Of a stretch of 10,948 bases of DNA, positions 1 to 8,106 are shown one piece after another. The stretch is taken from NCBI GenBank assembly GCA_028565715.1, contig JAOXYC010220906.1, positions 1 to 10,948 on the forward strand, given 5' to 3'. Numbering within the stretch: position 1 is the stretch's first letter; each line of letters begins with the position of its first letter. The notes under the pieces are model-generated. The model saw only the letters and a program-made list of their open reading frames with translations. It was not told where the DNA came from and made no database searches. Origin of the DNA: Phoronis pallida (Eukaryota > Phoronida > Phoronidae). The position numbers and the translations under genes were made by a program.

Positions 1-1360
1 CTAATTATCTCTGGCATTTGTTTTATTTATTGTGCACAATAACATATAAATTCTAGTGGGTAGAAATGAACACTGACTGCATCAAAACTAGCAAAGAAAA
101 AAATTGAGTATTGCTGTAAATGCTCTAGGCAAAAAAGTACCACTGCGAAACATGTTTTCACCATTTCACTTGAAACTAGGCAAAAACCGAAAGTGATATA
201 TCAGAGCCCTTTCAAAAGTGCTCCAAGAACAACCACATTTCCCACTGCTGTGAAAAACTAAGACAACCAACCTCACTATACACTAGGAAAAGCATGGGTG
301 AATCATAACTTGTGCTTTTATTAGAAAGAGGATGTTTGCTGGTGAAAAAACAATCATGATTTTCTTCACCTCAGACAATCACCATAAACTCTAATTAGAA
401 ACGATAGAGAAGATAGCGAAATGACAACACATTCAGAAGTTTACATAAAAAATCAATTAATTGTGGCAAATGTCGTTTTTCCAGACTTAATAACTAAACA
501 GTGCACTTAACTAGCAGAAAGAAGGCTTTGCAGTCAAGATATTACACTGTCACATATCACTTGTAATGGCGATAAGCTGCTACAGTGCATACGCTTAGAA
601 ATGTCTTGCTTTATGAACAGGATATTTTCTTGGAATACATTAATTTCCATTAAGCATTGACATCGAAATGTATTCAGAGTTTTGTTTAGTTTTCTTTTGA
701 TTTAGTTTTTTGCCATTATTATACAGAGCTACCTAGCCAACTCTTACTGACCCTGAATAACTGTTATTGAGGAGCCAACCAATGTGTGTGCACATATTTA
801 ACCTCATTCCACTCTTTTTACCAGCAAACGTTTTTCAAGGTTTCCTTTTGGGCACATGTGTCCGTTATTTAGAATTATTTTAATGTATTCATAGTAACAC
901 TTCCATCGTTTAACAAGGTCAGTCTGCTTTGAGCTCAAATAATGGTGGGCTCCTTAGACCTGCATTCAATGCATGAGCACAACAAAGCTAGTGCGGTATG
1001 AACACATTTTGATTAAATTGATGCATGTTCAGTTGTTCGGCTGTCCTAAATCCTTTATCTTTTTTACTATTAACCATATTCGGTCTAACAAAATGCTTTT
1101 ACCATATTTTCTATTTATTGAGAGGTGCTTCTGATCAATAAATATAGCTTTCATAGTTCATTAACATAGACAGTCCCACTTTAACTGCGTGTATAAAGGC
1201 CAGTGAACACCACTCCAGGACATACAAGTAATTAGACAACCTCGTATTAATTGATTTCCAATGTGCTTAACACCTGGATGTATAGCGGATGGGAGATCAG
1301 ACTTACACGGCCATGGATTATTGACTATCATGTACAGTCTCAACTACATGATAGTGAAAA
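1..1360. other. Non-coding, AT-rich; possible 3' region of the minus-strand gene
   Basis: Stops are frequent in all frames and no convincing exon is seen. Two overlapping AATAAA hexamers occur on the minus strand at 31-26 and 27-22. They could be the poly(A) signal if the candidate last exon at 1365-1455 is real, giving a 3' untranslated region of about 1.3 kb. This is weak evidence, because such hexamers are common in DNA of this composition. Confidence 0.3.
1324..1355. repeat. Perfect 11-bp inverted repeat
   Basis: ACTATCATGTA at 1324-1334 is the exact reverse complement of TACATGATAGT at 1345-1355, with a 10-nt loop. It lies just downstream of the candidate minus-strand stop codon (1367-1365), so it would fall in the 3' untranslated region of that transcript. 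Role unknown. Confidence 0.8.
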
Positions 1361-1364
1361 TATA

Positions 1365-1455
1365 TCAATGGTTTGGCAAAAGACATAACCCCCTGTTTTT
1401 TTCACTATTTGCACGGCTAAGCCACTGTGATACATTGATAGCATCTTCATGAATG
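1365..1455 (-). CDS. Candidate terminal exon with stop codon
   Basis: A very pyrimidine-rich minus-strand acceptor (GGTTTTGCTTTTTTCATCAG, AG at 1457-1456) precedes 29 open codons ending in TGA at 1367-1365. With one leading base the peptide begins IHEDAINVSQWLSRANSEKN, a soluble, protein-like composition. This entry phase needs an upstream exon ending in phase 2. The exon at 2481-2561 supplies that only in its alternative frame; joined in its phase-0 frame, this exon would stop after two residues. The opposite-strand frame at 1261-1452 is judged a shadow. If real, this exon would start the 3' untranslated region of the minus-strand gene, which would then run toward position 1. Confidence 0.25.
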
Positions 1456-1659
1456 CTGATGAAAAAAGCAAAACCTGAAGTTATGTACCATAATGGCTCA
1501 ACATTACATGTACTGAATAGCTGTATATATTCTGCATCTAAAAAATTCTAATTACGGATAGATAAATGTCGAAAATTTCTTTCTATCAGTTACCATTTAC
1601 CTAACTGAATTTTGCACTTACCATTTTCAATAGGCCAAGCACCATGGTATATTGTAGGT

Positions 1660-1705
1660 ATTGAATTCCTGTCTGTGTTGAATTCTTGACTAGGAGGCAA
1701 CAAGG
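1660..1705 (+). repeat. Dispersed repeat, copy 1
   Basis: TGTGTTGAATTCTTG (1674-1688) is identical to the minus strand at 9284-9270. Similarity continues beyond the identical block: CCT-GTC before it against CCTTCAG, and CTAGG...GGCAAC after it against CACAGG...GGCAAC. This indicates two diverged copies of one repeat in opposite orientation. Full boundaries are not visible. Confidence 0.5.
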
Positions 1706-1824
1706 GCTAAAAAATCAAACAAATCTTTAAAATTTTAATCTAATCCCATTTATTTTCACAACAATAAATTGTTAAAAATCTTACTCTGTCATTCTGTTAT
1801 GAAGGATTTATTTCTAGACATTAA

Positions 1825-2031
1825 AGTGGGGAATTATGCATAATTCATCTTTCACAACTTCTCATAATTTTGTCTGCTCTGTTCAACTTTATTCCTGTAT
1901 CTTGCAGCCACTTTTCATCAGGATTCCAGACCGACCTTCACTATGACAACTTTTCCATAGATTACAACAGCACCGTTTTGAATACATGCAAACCAACATA
2001 CAAGAAATGGGCAGTTGCACTCTCATATTGA
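1825..2031 (+). CDS. Plus-strand open stretch with acceptor, ending at the hairpin
   Basis: Sixty-eight codons lie between TAA (1822-1824) and TGA (2029-2031), without an ATG near the start. Inside is a strong plus-strand acceptor, CTTTATTCCTGTATCTTGCAG (AG at 1906-1907). The 40 codons after it look like protein (FSSGFQTDLHYDNFSIDYNS, ending KPTYKKWAVALSY). No partner exon with a matching donor was found upstream on this strand, so it could be a fragment of a mobile element or a chance frame. The stop overlaps the left arm of the 26-bp hairpin. The minus strand here is also partly open. Confidence 0.22.
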   Translation, partial: SGELCIIHLSQLLIILSALFNFIPVSCSHFSSGFQTDLHYDNFSIDYNSTVLNTCKPTYKKWAVALSY

Positions 2032-2086
2032 ATTTATCATCCGCTAAATTAACTTTTAACTTAATTTAGTGGATGATGAATTCAAT
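2027..2086. repeat. 26-bp near-perfect inverted repeat (hairpin)
   Basis: Arms at 2027-2052 and 2061-2086 are separated by an 8-nt loop (CTTTTAAC). Of 26 positions 24 are Watson-Crick. The other two (2035 and 2043 against their partners) are G-U pairs if the plus strand is transcribed, and A-C mismatches if the minus strand is. The plus-strand RNA would therefore fold into an unbroken 26-bp stem. The two differences are both C-to-T changes from a perfect palindrome. It could be the core of a small inverted-repeat element, a hairpin RNA precursor, or a palindrome arising from a replication slip. No target-site duplication is evident at its edges. Confidence 0.8.
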
Positions 2087-2480
2087 TTAATAATTAATGG
2101 ACAAAAAATCAATCCAATCTTCCATCTGAGAGAACTGTGACATAAATTCACCTACGCAATGTGAGTAGAGTGAAAAACAACTCAACTGTCTGGGAATAGA
2201 AAGTTGAGGCCAAAACTAATGCAACAAATATTCCACATGTCAAAATTTTGCCAACCAATTTATGAGTCAAACTACAAATGATGCAAGATTTTCTTAACGT
2301 TCAGTGATTTTTTATAAAAAAGACATTCTAAAATATCACAAAATTTATCTTTTCAGAACACTGCATCACAAATTCAAAGTTAGAGTTACTGAAAAAATAG
2401 AAACGATTTTTCAACAGGCTATTTTTGCTTCTTAGATTTTCAATTTTATTTTTACTTTTTGTTAAGTCATTTTAACAAAC

Positions 2481-2561
2481 CTCAGTTTCAGTACAAGCAT
2501 CCGACATCTTCCCTCGATCGTTGGTACTCCCCGATGAGTTGCGGTTACGTTCAGACTGATC
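2481..2561 (-). CDS. Probable 81-nt internal exon, function unknown
   Basis: On the minus strand a strong acceptor (pyrimidine-rich TTTTCCTGTTTTCTAG, AG at 2563-2562) precedes 81 nt that end at GAG|GTTTGT (GT at 2480-2479). Length is a multiple of three. In phase 0 the 27 residues are polar and low-complexity (DQSERNRNSSGSTNDRGKM, then SDACTETE), as in the disordered linker of a scaffold protein, and this phase matches the end of the coiled-coil exon at 6056. A second frame (one leading base) is also fully open and gives a more hydrophobic peptide beginning ISLNVTATHRGV; the third frame stops at once. The plus strand carries a 78-codon frame across the same bases (2459-2695), which I take as a shadow because the splice sites on the minus strand are better. 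The exon is clearly GC-richer than its surroundings. I am fairly confident that it is an exon and less sure of its frame. Confidence 0.5.
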
Positions 2562-2592
2562 CTAGAAAACAGGAAAACATAATGTACAGTCA

Positions 2593-2632
2593 CGATTACT
2601 CGATCACTCGATTACTCGATTACTCGATCAGT
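2593..2632. repeat. 8-bp tandem repeat, about five copies
   Basis: Units CGATTACT, CGATCACT, CGATTACT, CGATTACT, CGATCAGT run without gaps. Copy two differs from the majority by one base and copy five by two. The array begins about 30 nt upstream (minus-strand sense) of the acceptor of the exon at 2481-2561, so it sits in the intron, near where a branch point would lie. Confidence 0.85.
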
Positions 2633-2639
2633 TACCCGA

Positions 2640-4300
2640 ATGACCCCCAGACACGACAAGCCATTATACAACTGTTTTACTCATCCGTCATATAAATACT
2701 ACAGCTTTTAGCAGGCAAACTCCAAATTAATATCCACCGTTCCACAACACTTACTGCAGATAGAAGCCAGGTAACCGGCATATATAAATATCTCCACATA
2801 ATAATACACAGAGAATTCGCAAGAAAAATACTCCAATCGAGTTCAATTTGAGGACACAATCTCTTTCCTCAGCTTAAAAAGATTACTATTCCAAGTTAGA
2901 GTTTTATGTTAATTGCTTTCTGCTTGTACACAGAAACTGTATATTTCAGCACATAAATGTCAGTTCAGATGTTTGTTTCAGACTATCATTCATGTTATTC
3001 CCCTCACTACCTTAGAAAACGTGAAGGTGAAACCTTAACGAGAATTCCAGGTGTACTGTCAATATTAATAGTATTTTTTGCATGAACTTGAAACACTCGA
3101 CATTGGAACTAATCTCGTAAAACTTCTTCGAAGGCCATAGCCAAGACTTCCTAAAATGTCATGCTTTGATAACTGCAGTTGTATAATTATGTATCATTTT
3201 TCTGGTAAGACCTTACACGGATACGATACATATTCATCTATTTACAATCTCAGCAACATATTTTACATACAAAATAACCTCACAGCATATATCACTGTAC
3301 ATCACTGTACTCTTTCAAAAAAAATCTTAAATCTGTGAAGTCAAAAAACATACAGTGGATTCCTTTAGTCACCATAATAATGTACACGTATTGTTATAGA
3401 CCATTTCGACCTTTTTCATAAAATGCTCAAAATATGCAGTTTATAAAAACACCCAATTGCTTTGGTACAAATTTGGTAATCAAATAGCTAAAATAGACTT
3501 TTCCACAAGTTCACCAACTTAGGGTCAGCACATGCACTAAGCTGGTTCTAAGCCTTCCCATTTACTATCAGTTGACGCTGTTCTCACATTCAAAAACTTT
3601 CAAAATTACAAACCTTCATCCTCTGAAATTTCATTGAACACAATATTGTGTTTAACACTCGCTATTTTTAGATTTACTTTTTCATAATCTCGAAAAAGTC
3701 TGAAATTATGCAATAAAATGCCACATTTCCATAAGGCACATATAAACTTTGAGCAACACTTCACACTAACACTCAAGTTGTGCACTAGCCTACACTAGGA
3801 GTATAGTTCTGTCTGCGCTATCATTAGATTATTAATAACAACCCCTGATGAGAGTGTTTATGTACACTGCCTGACATGGTAAGAACAGCCAGTAATTAAA
3901 ACAAAACTCCTGTCATACCCAATAAAAACCTACTTCATCCTAGCTTTATACTGCAGTAGTGTACTGACAGTTAGAACTAGATGCTTAACAGAAATAAATA
4001 TGTCCATAAAAATACAACAGATCATGCAACCATTTCTCATGAATACATAATTTAACAGATTTTTTTATAAAAAATAAAAATCAAAAAATTGTAATCATTT
4101 AATACCCCACACAAAACAGTTTACCGTTGATAGAAATAACGTTCTTAGAGCTCAGGTTGCCTCTTAATTAGTGAAGCAATCTCAAAATCTTTTAAGAAGC
4201 TACCGTGTTAATTAATTGCATAAGGACAAATAAGAATGGAGAAAATCTACCCTGACTATCAAATATAGAAAATCATGTACACATAACTTCAATAAAAGAT
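2640..4300. other. Intron-like sequence without clear genes
   Basis: AT-rich, with short frames only. The 60-codon frames at 2677-2859 and 3156-3338 have no splice or start context and low-complexity composition, so they are left out. Apart from the 10-bp duplication at 3291 and a possible 9-nt microexon at 3614-3622, nothing stands out. Confidence 0.5.
3291..3310. repeat. 10-bp tandem duplication
   Basis: ATCACTGTAC occurs twice back to back. This is a small local duplication within intron-like sequence, with no sign of function. Confidence 0.85.
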
Positions 4301-4319
4301 GAAAGTCCCAAAAAGATAC

Positions 4320-4350
4320 CTGAGTTTAACAGCATAATCCTTACGAAAAC
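4320..4350 (-). CDS. Candidate 31-nt small exon
   Basis: The minus strand shows a textbook acceptor (CAATCTGCCTTTGCTTCAG, AG at 4352-4351), 31 nt, then CTCAG|GTATCT (GT at 4319-4318). Read in phase 1, which is the phase left by the candidate exon at 4875-5013, it gives FRKDYAVKL and leaves in phase 2. Read in phase 0 it gives VFVRIMLLNS. A 31-nt exon changes reading phase, so it would have to be constitutive or switch the frame downstream. It sits inside a longer open frame (4289-4495). Support is limited to the splice signals and phase agreement. Confidence 0.22.
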
Positions 4351-4874
4351 CTGAAGCAAAGGCAGATTGCGAATATTTTAGAAAATTGCTTAGATATCTA
4401 AGAAAGTCATCCCTGCTGGAAACAATCAATCTTAATATAATATCGTATGGAAATAATTCCCAATGTCTGAGAGTGAGATCGTGTTGGCAACCCACACAGA
4501 GCGATGAGCTTGATTTCTCAAATACAGCTGTAGCTATCTGTTAAGCTGACAAAATACTTGTGGGAAATTACAGGTGGATCAATGCACAGGTATTACGATA
4601 TAAAATTTGGAATCAACTAGGCATCAATTGGTACTGTACAAAACCAGGCCTTTACTCCACCATTTACACAGAAATTTAAACAATCACGGCACAAAACAAG
4701 TGTCAAGTCAAATGGAAATTTATCTGAAACCGAGCGATGCTATTGGTTGATTTTTGAGAACTGAGTAGAGTGAAGTTTGGAAAACCTGGGCCAAGCTGTG
4801 CGATAAATCTACCATTCAATTACATAAATTGAGAGCAGTAAAACTGATTTGACAAGAACAATTTGATTTCTCAC

Positions 4875-5013
4875 CTTGAATATGTATCATAACGAATAAA
4901 GTTACTGAGTTAATAGCATCATCTGACTGAAAATCCATCACTGTGGATAGGACTTCTGACATACTATACATGTGTGCTAAAGTATTCCTAGCTAGCTTAA
5001 TAATGCTAATAAT
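4875..5013 (-). CDS. Candidate 139-nt exon, function unknown
   Basis: A good minus-strand acceptor (GTGTGTGGTTTTTTAAGCAG, AG at 5015-5014) is followed by 46 open codons and a good donor CAAG|GTGAGA (GT at 4874-4873). It enters in phase 0, matching the end of the coiled-coil exon at 6056, and leaves in phase 1. The peptide starts IISIIKLARNTLAHMYSMSE and continues with a mixed acidic and hydrophobic stretch ending VTLFVMIHIQ. It looks helical but matches no domain that I recognise. The open frame continues upstream through the acceptor, so openness alone is weak evidence; the argument rests on the two splice sites plus matching phase. It is AT-rich compared with the exon at 6056, which lowers confidence. 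Confidence 0.3.
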
Positions 5014-5019
5014 CTGCTT

Positions 5020-5586
5020 AAAAAACCACACACACTTCAAGTTATGACATATAAGAAATATAAACAGACTAACCAAAAATACCCTGGTAAAGCATAAACC
5101 AAACGCCTACTCAAGTATTTTATACATGTCAATGTATAGGAACTGGTGTGTACTTGTAAAAAAAAAAGAAATGTAAACCAATTACACTATGACGTGTTTC
5201 CGATGACATAGGGAAAATGGATAAAAAGTGTTCTTGCCGACACTAAGATGTTAACTGCCTAAAATGGCTTTACATAAATATATTACCCTAAGTCCAAACA
5301 ATTTGTAATTTTCCACCAAACATAGACATCTCAATAACGTTTCTCAAACTGGTAAATCTAGTATTGCAACTACGTAAAACAGCTCAGATTGACCCAAAAT
5401 TGGACTCAAAATTTCCCTCAATTATTCCACTATACTTGGAGCAATCCACCTAGATCACATTAGACCCAATAAACACAGATTACAGTGGCACAAGAACCTA
5501 TTGATTTCAGATGGTGTGTAGGCCTCTGTATGTCATGTTTGTTTTAGGCCAATATATGTTTGGATTACTTTCTTGATGCTGGCATC
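5020..5586. other. Intron-like sequence, nothing recognised
   Basis: No open frame of useful length, no repeats by eye, only an A9 run at about 5160-5168. Confidence 0.5.
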
Positions 5587-6021
5587 TCAAACATAGGGGT
5601 CTCTCATTATATCATTCCCACCCAGAATTGATAGTTCAGATACCATATTGTGATTTAACATTTCTTCAAAGTTTCGTGACAAATTCAGTATCCTATACAG
5701 TGGTCCGATTAAATTGCTGTTCTCTTCATTTCGGTTTCGATAACTCAGTTGGTAGCGCACTTGCCTAGTCTGCAAGCTATCGTGAAACTTTTCGGGCTTA
5801 TTTTCGATTTCATTACAACAATTATCTGTTTTAAGTTCCACCAGAAAATTGACCAATGGGTTACAACACTTGGCTTCCAACTTCACCAATGAGTCGAGCC
5901 TTTGCTTAATTTCTTCAGCATAACACTTACTATGAAAATTGTTGTTAGAACCTGGCAGCATGTCCAGACTAACTCGGACCATAATTAAATGTTCTCTACG
6001 ATTTGGAGTCCAAAAACACAT
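5587..6021 (-). CDS. Unidentified 144-codon open reading frame
   Basis: The longest open frame in the window, starting at the first codon after a TGA (6024-6022) and ending in TGA. In DNA this AT-rich, 144 codons without a stop is unlikely by chance, so it may be a retained coding piece of a gene or of a mobile element. The peptide has an amphipathic helical stretch (AEEIKQRLDSLVKLEAKC), several paired cysteines (KCC, NCC), and a hydrophilic C-terminal half (RNFEEMLNHNMVSELSILGG). No family is recognised. It lies 34 nt downstream of the coiled-coil exon's donor, within its intron, and no acceptor joins the two in phase. Bases 5734-5811 of this frame are antisense to a tRNA-like element on the plus strand, so at least part of it may be repeat-derived. 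Confidence 0.3.
   Translation of the reverse strand: MCFWTPNRREHLIMVRVSLDMLPGSNNNFHSKCYAEEIKQRLDSLVKLEAKCCNPLVNFLVELKTDNCCNEIENKPEKFHDSLQTRQVRYQLSYRNRNEENSNLIGPLYRILNLSRNFEEMLNHNMVSELSILGGNDIMRDPYV
5734..5811 (+). repeat. Degenerate tRNA-like element (possible tRNA-derived SINE head)
   Basis: TAACTCAGTTGG at 5741-5752 matches an RNA polymerase III A box at 11 of 12 positions by eye. It is followed by a perfect anticodon arm: CTTGC (5760-5764), a 7-nt loop CTAGTCT, and GCAAG (5772-5776), which would place AGT as anticodon. TTTTCGATTTC at 5801-5811 matches a B box at 8 of 11 positions. The A-to-B distance is about 16 nt longer than in a standard tRNA, and no proper acceptor stem or T stem forms, so this is not a functional tRNA gene. 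A decayed SINE head is the likeliest reading. No poly(A) tail or target-site duplication was found. Confidence 0.45.
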
Positions 6022-6055
6022 TCAGCTGATAATAGAATAACAATATATAACAAAC

Positions 6056-6238
6056 CTGATCTCTCTGTTTCTGTTGAAGCCTGAGCATTTCCTGTTCAAT
6101 TGCACGTATTCTTTGTAGTCTGGCGTCATGGCGGCGCTGTATCTGTTCGGCAGCACCTAGCTCACTTTTCATTCGCTCCTGCAGTCGCTGAGCCTCGTAC
6201 TCCAACTGTCTCCGAGACATGTCCATCTGAAGATCATA
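6056..6238 (-). CDS. Internal exon encoding a long coiled coil, protein not identified
   Basis: Best coding segment in the window. Read on the minus strand it opens after a TAG (6241-6239) that works both as in-frame stop and as splice acceptor, and runs 61 codons to a CAG|GTTTGT donor (GT at 6055-6054). Both ends are phase 0. A second acceptor, TTCAG, would start the exon at the ATG at 6226. The peptide has 12 Gln, 11 Arg and 7 Glu in 61 residues, no proline, and hydrophobic residues spaced as in heptads (segments such as QLEYEAQRLQERMKSEL and RIRAIEQEMLRLQQKQRDQ). That is typical of a single long alpha helix that dimerises. It is richer in GC than the flanks. Such segments occur in scaffold, centrosomal, ciliary and motor-associated proteins, and composition alone cannot choose between them. 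The ATG could be a start codon if transcription begins nearby, but the frame also stays open to the upstream acceptor. Confidence 0.75.
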
Positions 6239-6239
6239 C

Positions 6240-6660
6240 TATATTTGAAAATAACGAATAACAATTTGCCGTTAGTGTGCTGTTAGTGTTTCAAGCGACT
6301 AATGTTAGTGGTTATATATTCTGTGTGCATGCACAATCTTATCTATCTAGATGCAGGAAGCAACAAAAAATAGCTTTACAACTAACTGATTTTTTCAACT
6401 TCTATATAAAACTTATTAAAGCATCGAACACCAGAGAAGTGAAGCCAGATAAAATTTGACTACTTACAATATTAATCCAATGAGCATGATGACTTTTTGA
6501 ATTATTATTTTGGAACAAGAACTAATGGAATTACCATTTGCGATCATAAACATGTTAATCGAGATGAACAATTTTCAAACGTTCTTTCGAATAGGTTATG
6601 GTGACCCATAAGTCTAGATAAAAGCAAACCCTTTTAAGGCTTAACAACTATTCAATTTTG
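6240..6660. other. Intron-like sequence upstream of the coiled-coil exon
   Basis: The minus strand contains one weak exon-like piece at 6469-6522 (18 codons beginning FLFQNNNSKSHHAHW) between a TAG and a perfect GTAAGT donor (GT at 6468-6467). It is phase 0 at both ends, but its acceptor is short and its composition is odd. The 60-codon plus-strand frame at 6277-6459 has no support. Confidence 0.3.
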
Positions 6661-6662
6661 AC

Positions 6663-6991
6663 TTGCTTGCAATCTCAATTCAAGTGGACATCATTATCAG
6701 AGCCAGGGTAAAACCACAACATAAGTGCACAAGCACTCAATTCAACTTCCCGACAAAAGTGTGGTTGTTGTCTGCTGCAGTCCAAGACCACAGAAAAACC
6801 CCCATATTCTTACCAAAGAAGCCAGGTACCTCATACAGAATCTTAAACAGTTCAGTAGTACATCAAGAATCCACATACTATGTGATAGTGGAATAAACAG
6901 ACATGGAGTTGTTTTGAAATCTTGTCCAGTTTGTGTGTGTGGAATCCCAATCTTGGGTTTAAGTAGGATAACAGGCCTGTGTTGGGTATGA
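6663..6991 (+). other. Overlapping open frames without recognised product
   Basis: Two plus-strand frames (6663-6896 and 6725-6991) and one minus-strand frame (6852-7091) overlap here, all 75-90 codons long. Plus-strand text includes KNPHILTKEARYLIQNLK and HRKTPIFLPKKPGTSYRI in the two frames. Several frames open at once usually reflects fewer stop codons by composition and not coding, and none has a clear splice or start context. An old repeat or pseudogene piece is possible. Confidence 0.2.
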
Positions 6992-7088
6992 TGACTGGGG
7001 GTGAATACTCTATGGATAGGCTGATATCCTGATGGAAGACTGATATACTACAGGTTAGAGGGTGGTTGTCATTAGGTGATGAGCTTAT

Positions 7089-7130
7089 CAAATGGTGATT
7101 GGTGGTTGAGTCTTACCAAATGGTGATTGG
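7089..7130. repeat. 14-bp direct repeat with 28-bp period
   Basis: CAAATGGTGATTGG at 7089-7102 recurs exactly at 7117-7130. It stands at the start of a wider region of decayed short repeats. Confidence 0.8.
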
Positions 7131-7143
7131 TCAATGGGTCTGG

Positions 7144-7400
7144 GACCACAGCTGATATTCAAATAAGAGCTACAATACACATCTATGAGATTTATTGTAG
7201 ATGAGCAGTTGTCATGGTTGTCAACAAGTGACTACATGGTGATCAGGACAAGAATGCGACCACATTTGACACATAAAGTGATTGACAGCTCGGGAGAAAG
7301 ATGGACCACAGTCATGTAAAGTTTATTGAGGCTTATGCTGAGCTTAGGATAAATGGGAGACCACAGACATAATGCTTAAAGTTGATTGACAGCTTCAAGG
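7144..7400. repeat. Decayed minisatellite-like cluster, unit about 46-55 bp
   Basis: GACCACA recurs at 7144, 7258, 7304 and 7359. The last three are spaced 46 and 55 bp apart. Within the units, AAAGTGATTGACAGCT (7275-7290) reappears as AAAGTTGATTGACAGCT (7378-7394), and a diverged TAAAGTTTATTGAGGCT lies at about 7317. Variants of GAAAGATG follow at 7296, 7499 and 7552, so weaker copies may extend to about 7560. Open frames crossing this region (minus strand, 7333-7563) look like by-products of the repeat and not genes. Confidence 0.6.
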
Positions 7401-7774
7401 AATGTAATATTATTTTTGAAAGATCACATGGGGCATGTTCACTGATCTGACAAATGTGTAATAATGCACTGGTTGCTGTCAAAAAGTGACAACAGGCTGA
7501 AAGATGATAAATATCGAAAAGACAGAAATATATACATTTATTTGTAGGTTGAAAGATGGTCATTAAGGAAATTTCAAGCTCTTGATTGGTTTAACAACAA
7601 AAATTTAAGTTGACCATCATGAGCAACAGAATCCACAGCCACACATGATCAATTCTGATCACAACTAAGAAACCGATGGAAAGAGAACTGGACACAGACA
7701 GACACAGCAATGTCCGGCAAATCTAAAGGACACTGACCCTGCTTATTTAATTCCCAGTATGAGTAAAAGTTTAC

Positions 7775-8000
7775 CTAATGAATTATCTGTCCATCTCCTG
7801 TGTAGTAAGTGCATTAATTTCTTCAGCGGGCAGCCGTTTTGGGAGGAAGTTATGAAAATGTTTAAAACGATTTTTTGATAGGTGACATTTATGTTGAAAA
7901 TAACGGTTTCAAGGACGTCATCAGAACTTAGCTTCTCAGACAGAGATGACATTTCAGGTAATTTAGGGAAATTACCTCGACTGGGAACATGATTGATAAA
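7775..8000 (-). CDS. Unidentified coding-like remnant, open on both strands
   Basis: On the minus strand 75 codons are open from a TAA (8003-8001) to a donor TTAG|GTAAAC (GT at 7774-7773), and the frame continues to 7743. The peptide is protein-like (PSRGNFPKLPEMSSLSEKLS, then SSQNGCPLKKLMHLLHRRW). No convincing acceptor starts it. The plus strand over the same bases is open in one frame from 7771 to 7875 (LPNELSVHLLCSKCINFF, ending WEEVMKMFKTIF), meets TGA TAG, and resumes in the same frame from 7882 to 7989 (SRTSSELSFSDRDDISG). One of these is probably an old coding sequence, perhaps of a transposable element, and the other its shadow. I cannot say which and recognise no family. Confidence 0.3.
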
Positions 8001-8106
8001 TTATGGGTCTGGCTTAGAAATCAATATTTTTAATAAGCTCAGCCTTGCTAACTATTAGAGTGGTTATAGATTCGGTAAAATGTAATAAGTGTGTTAGTTG
8101 CTAAGA

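Noticed and set aside
301-400. Minus-strand 21-nt exon ending GAG|GTGAAG near 370
   Set aside because: The acceptor is weak, only one frame is open, and the piece is too short to weigh against the many chance splice-like sites.
1261-1452. 63-codon plus-strand frame
   Set aside because: It is the antisense of the candidate minus-strand exon at 1365-1455 plus an inverted repeat, and has no splice or promoter context of its own.
2459-2695. 78-codon plus-strand frame
   Set aside because: It overlaps the minus-strand exon at 2481-2561, which has better splice sites, and its second half is the translated 8-bp tandem array.
4040-4090. Poly-T/poly-A inverted stretch GATTTTTTTATAAAAA...AAAAATC
   Set aside because: Simple low-complexity sequence that pairs trivially; not evidence of a structured element.
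5734-5811. Functional tRNA-Thr gene with anticodon AGT
   Set aside because: The anticodon arm is perfect, but the D stem, T stem and acceptor stem do not pair and the box spacing is wrong, so it is listed as a tRNA-like repeat.
7333-7563. 76-codon minus-strand frame
   Set aside because: It falls in the decayed repeat cluster and has cysteine- and histidine-rich, low-complexity translation with no splice or start context.
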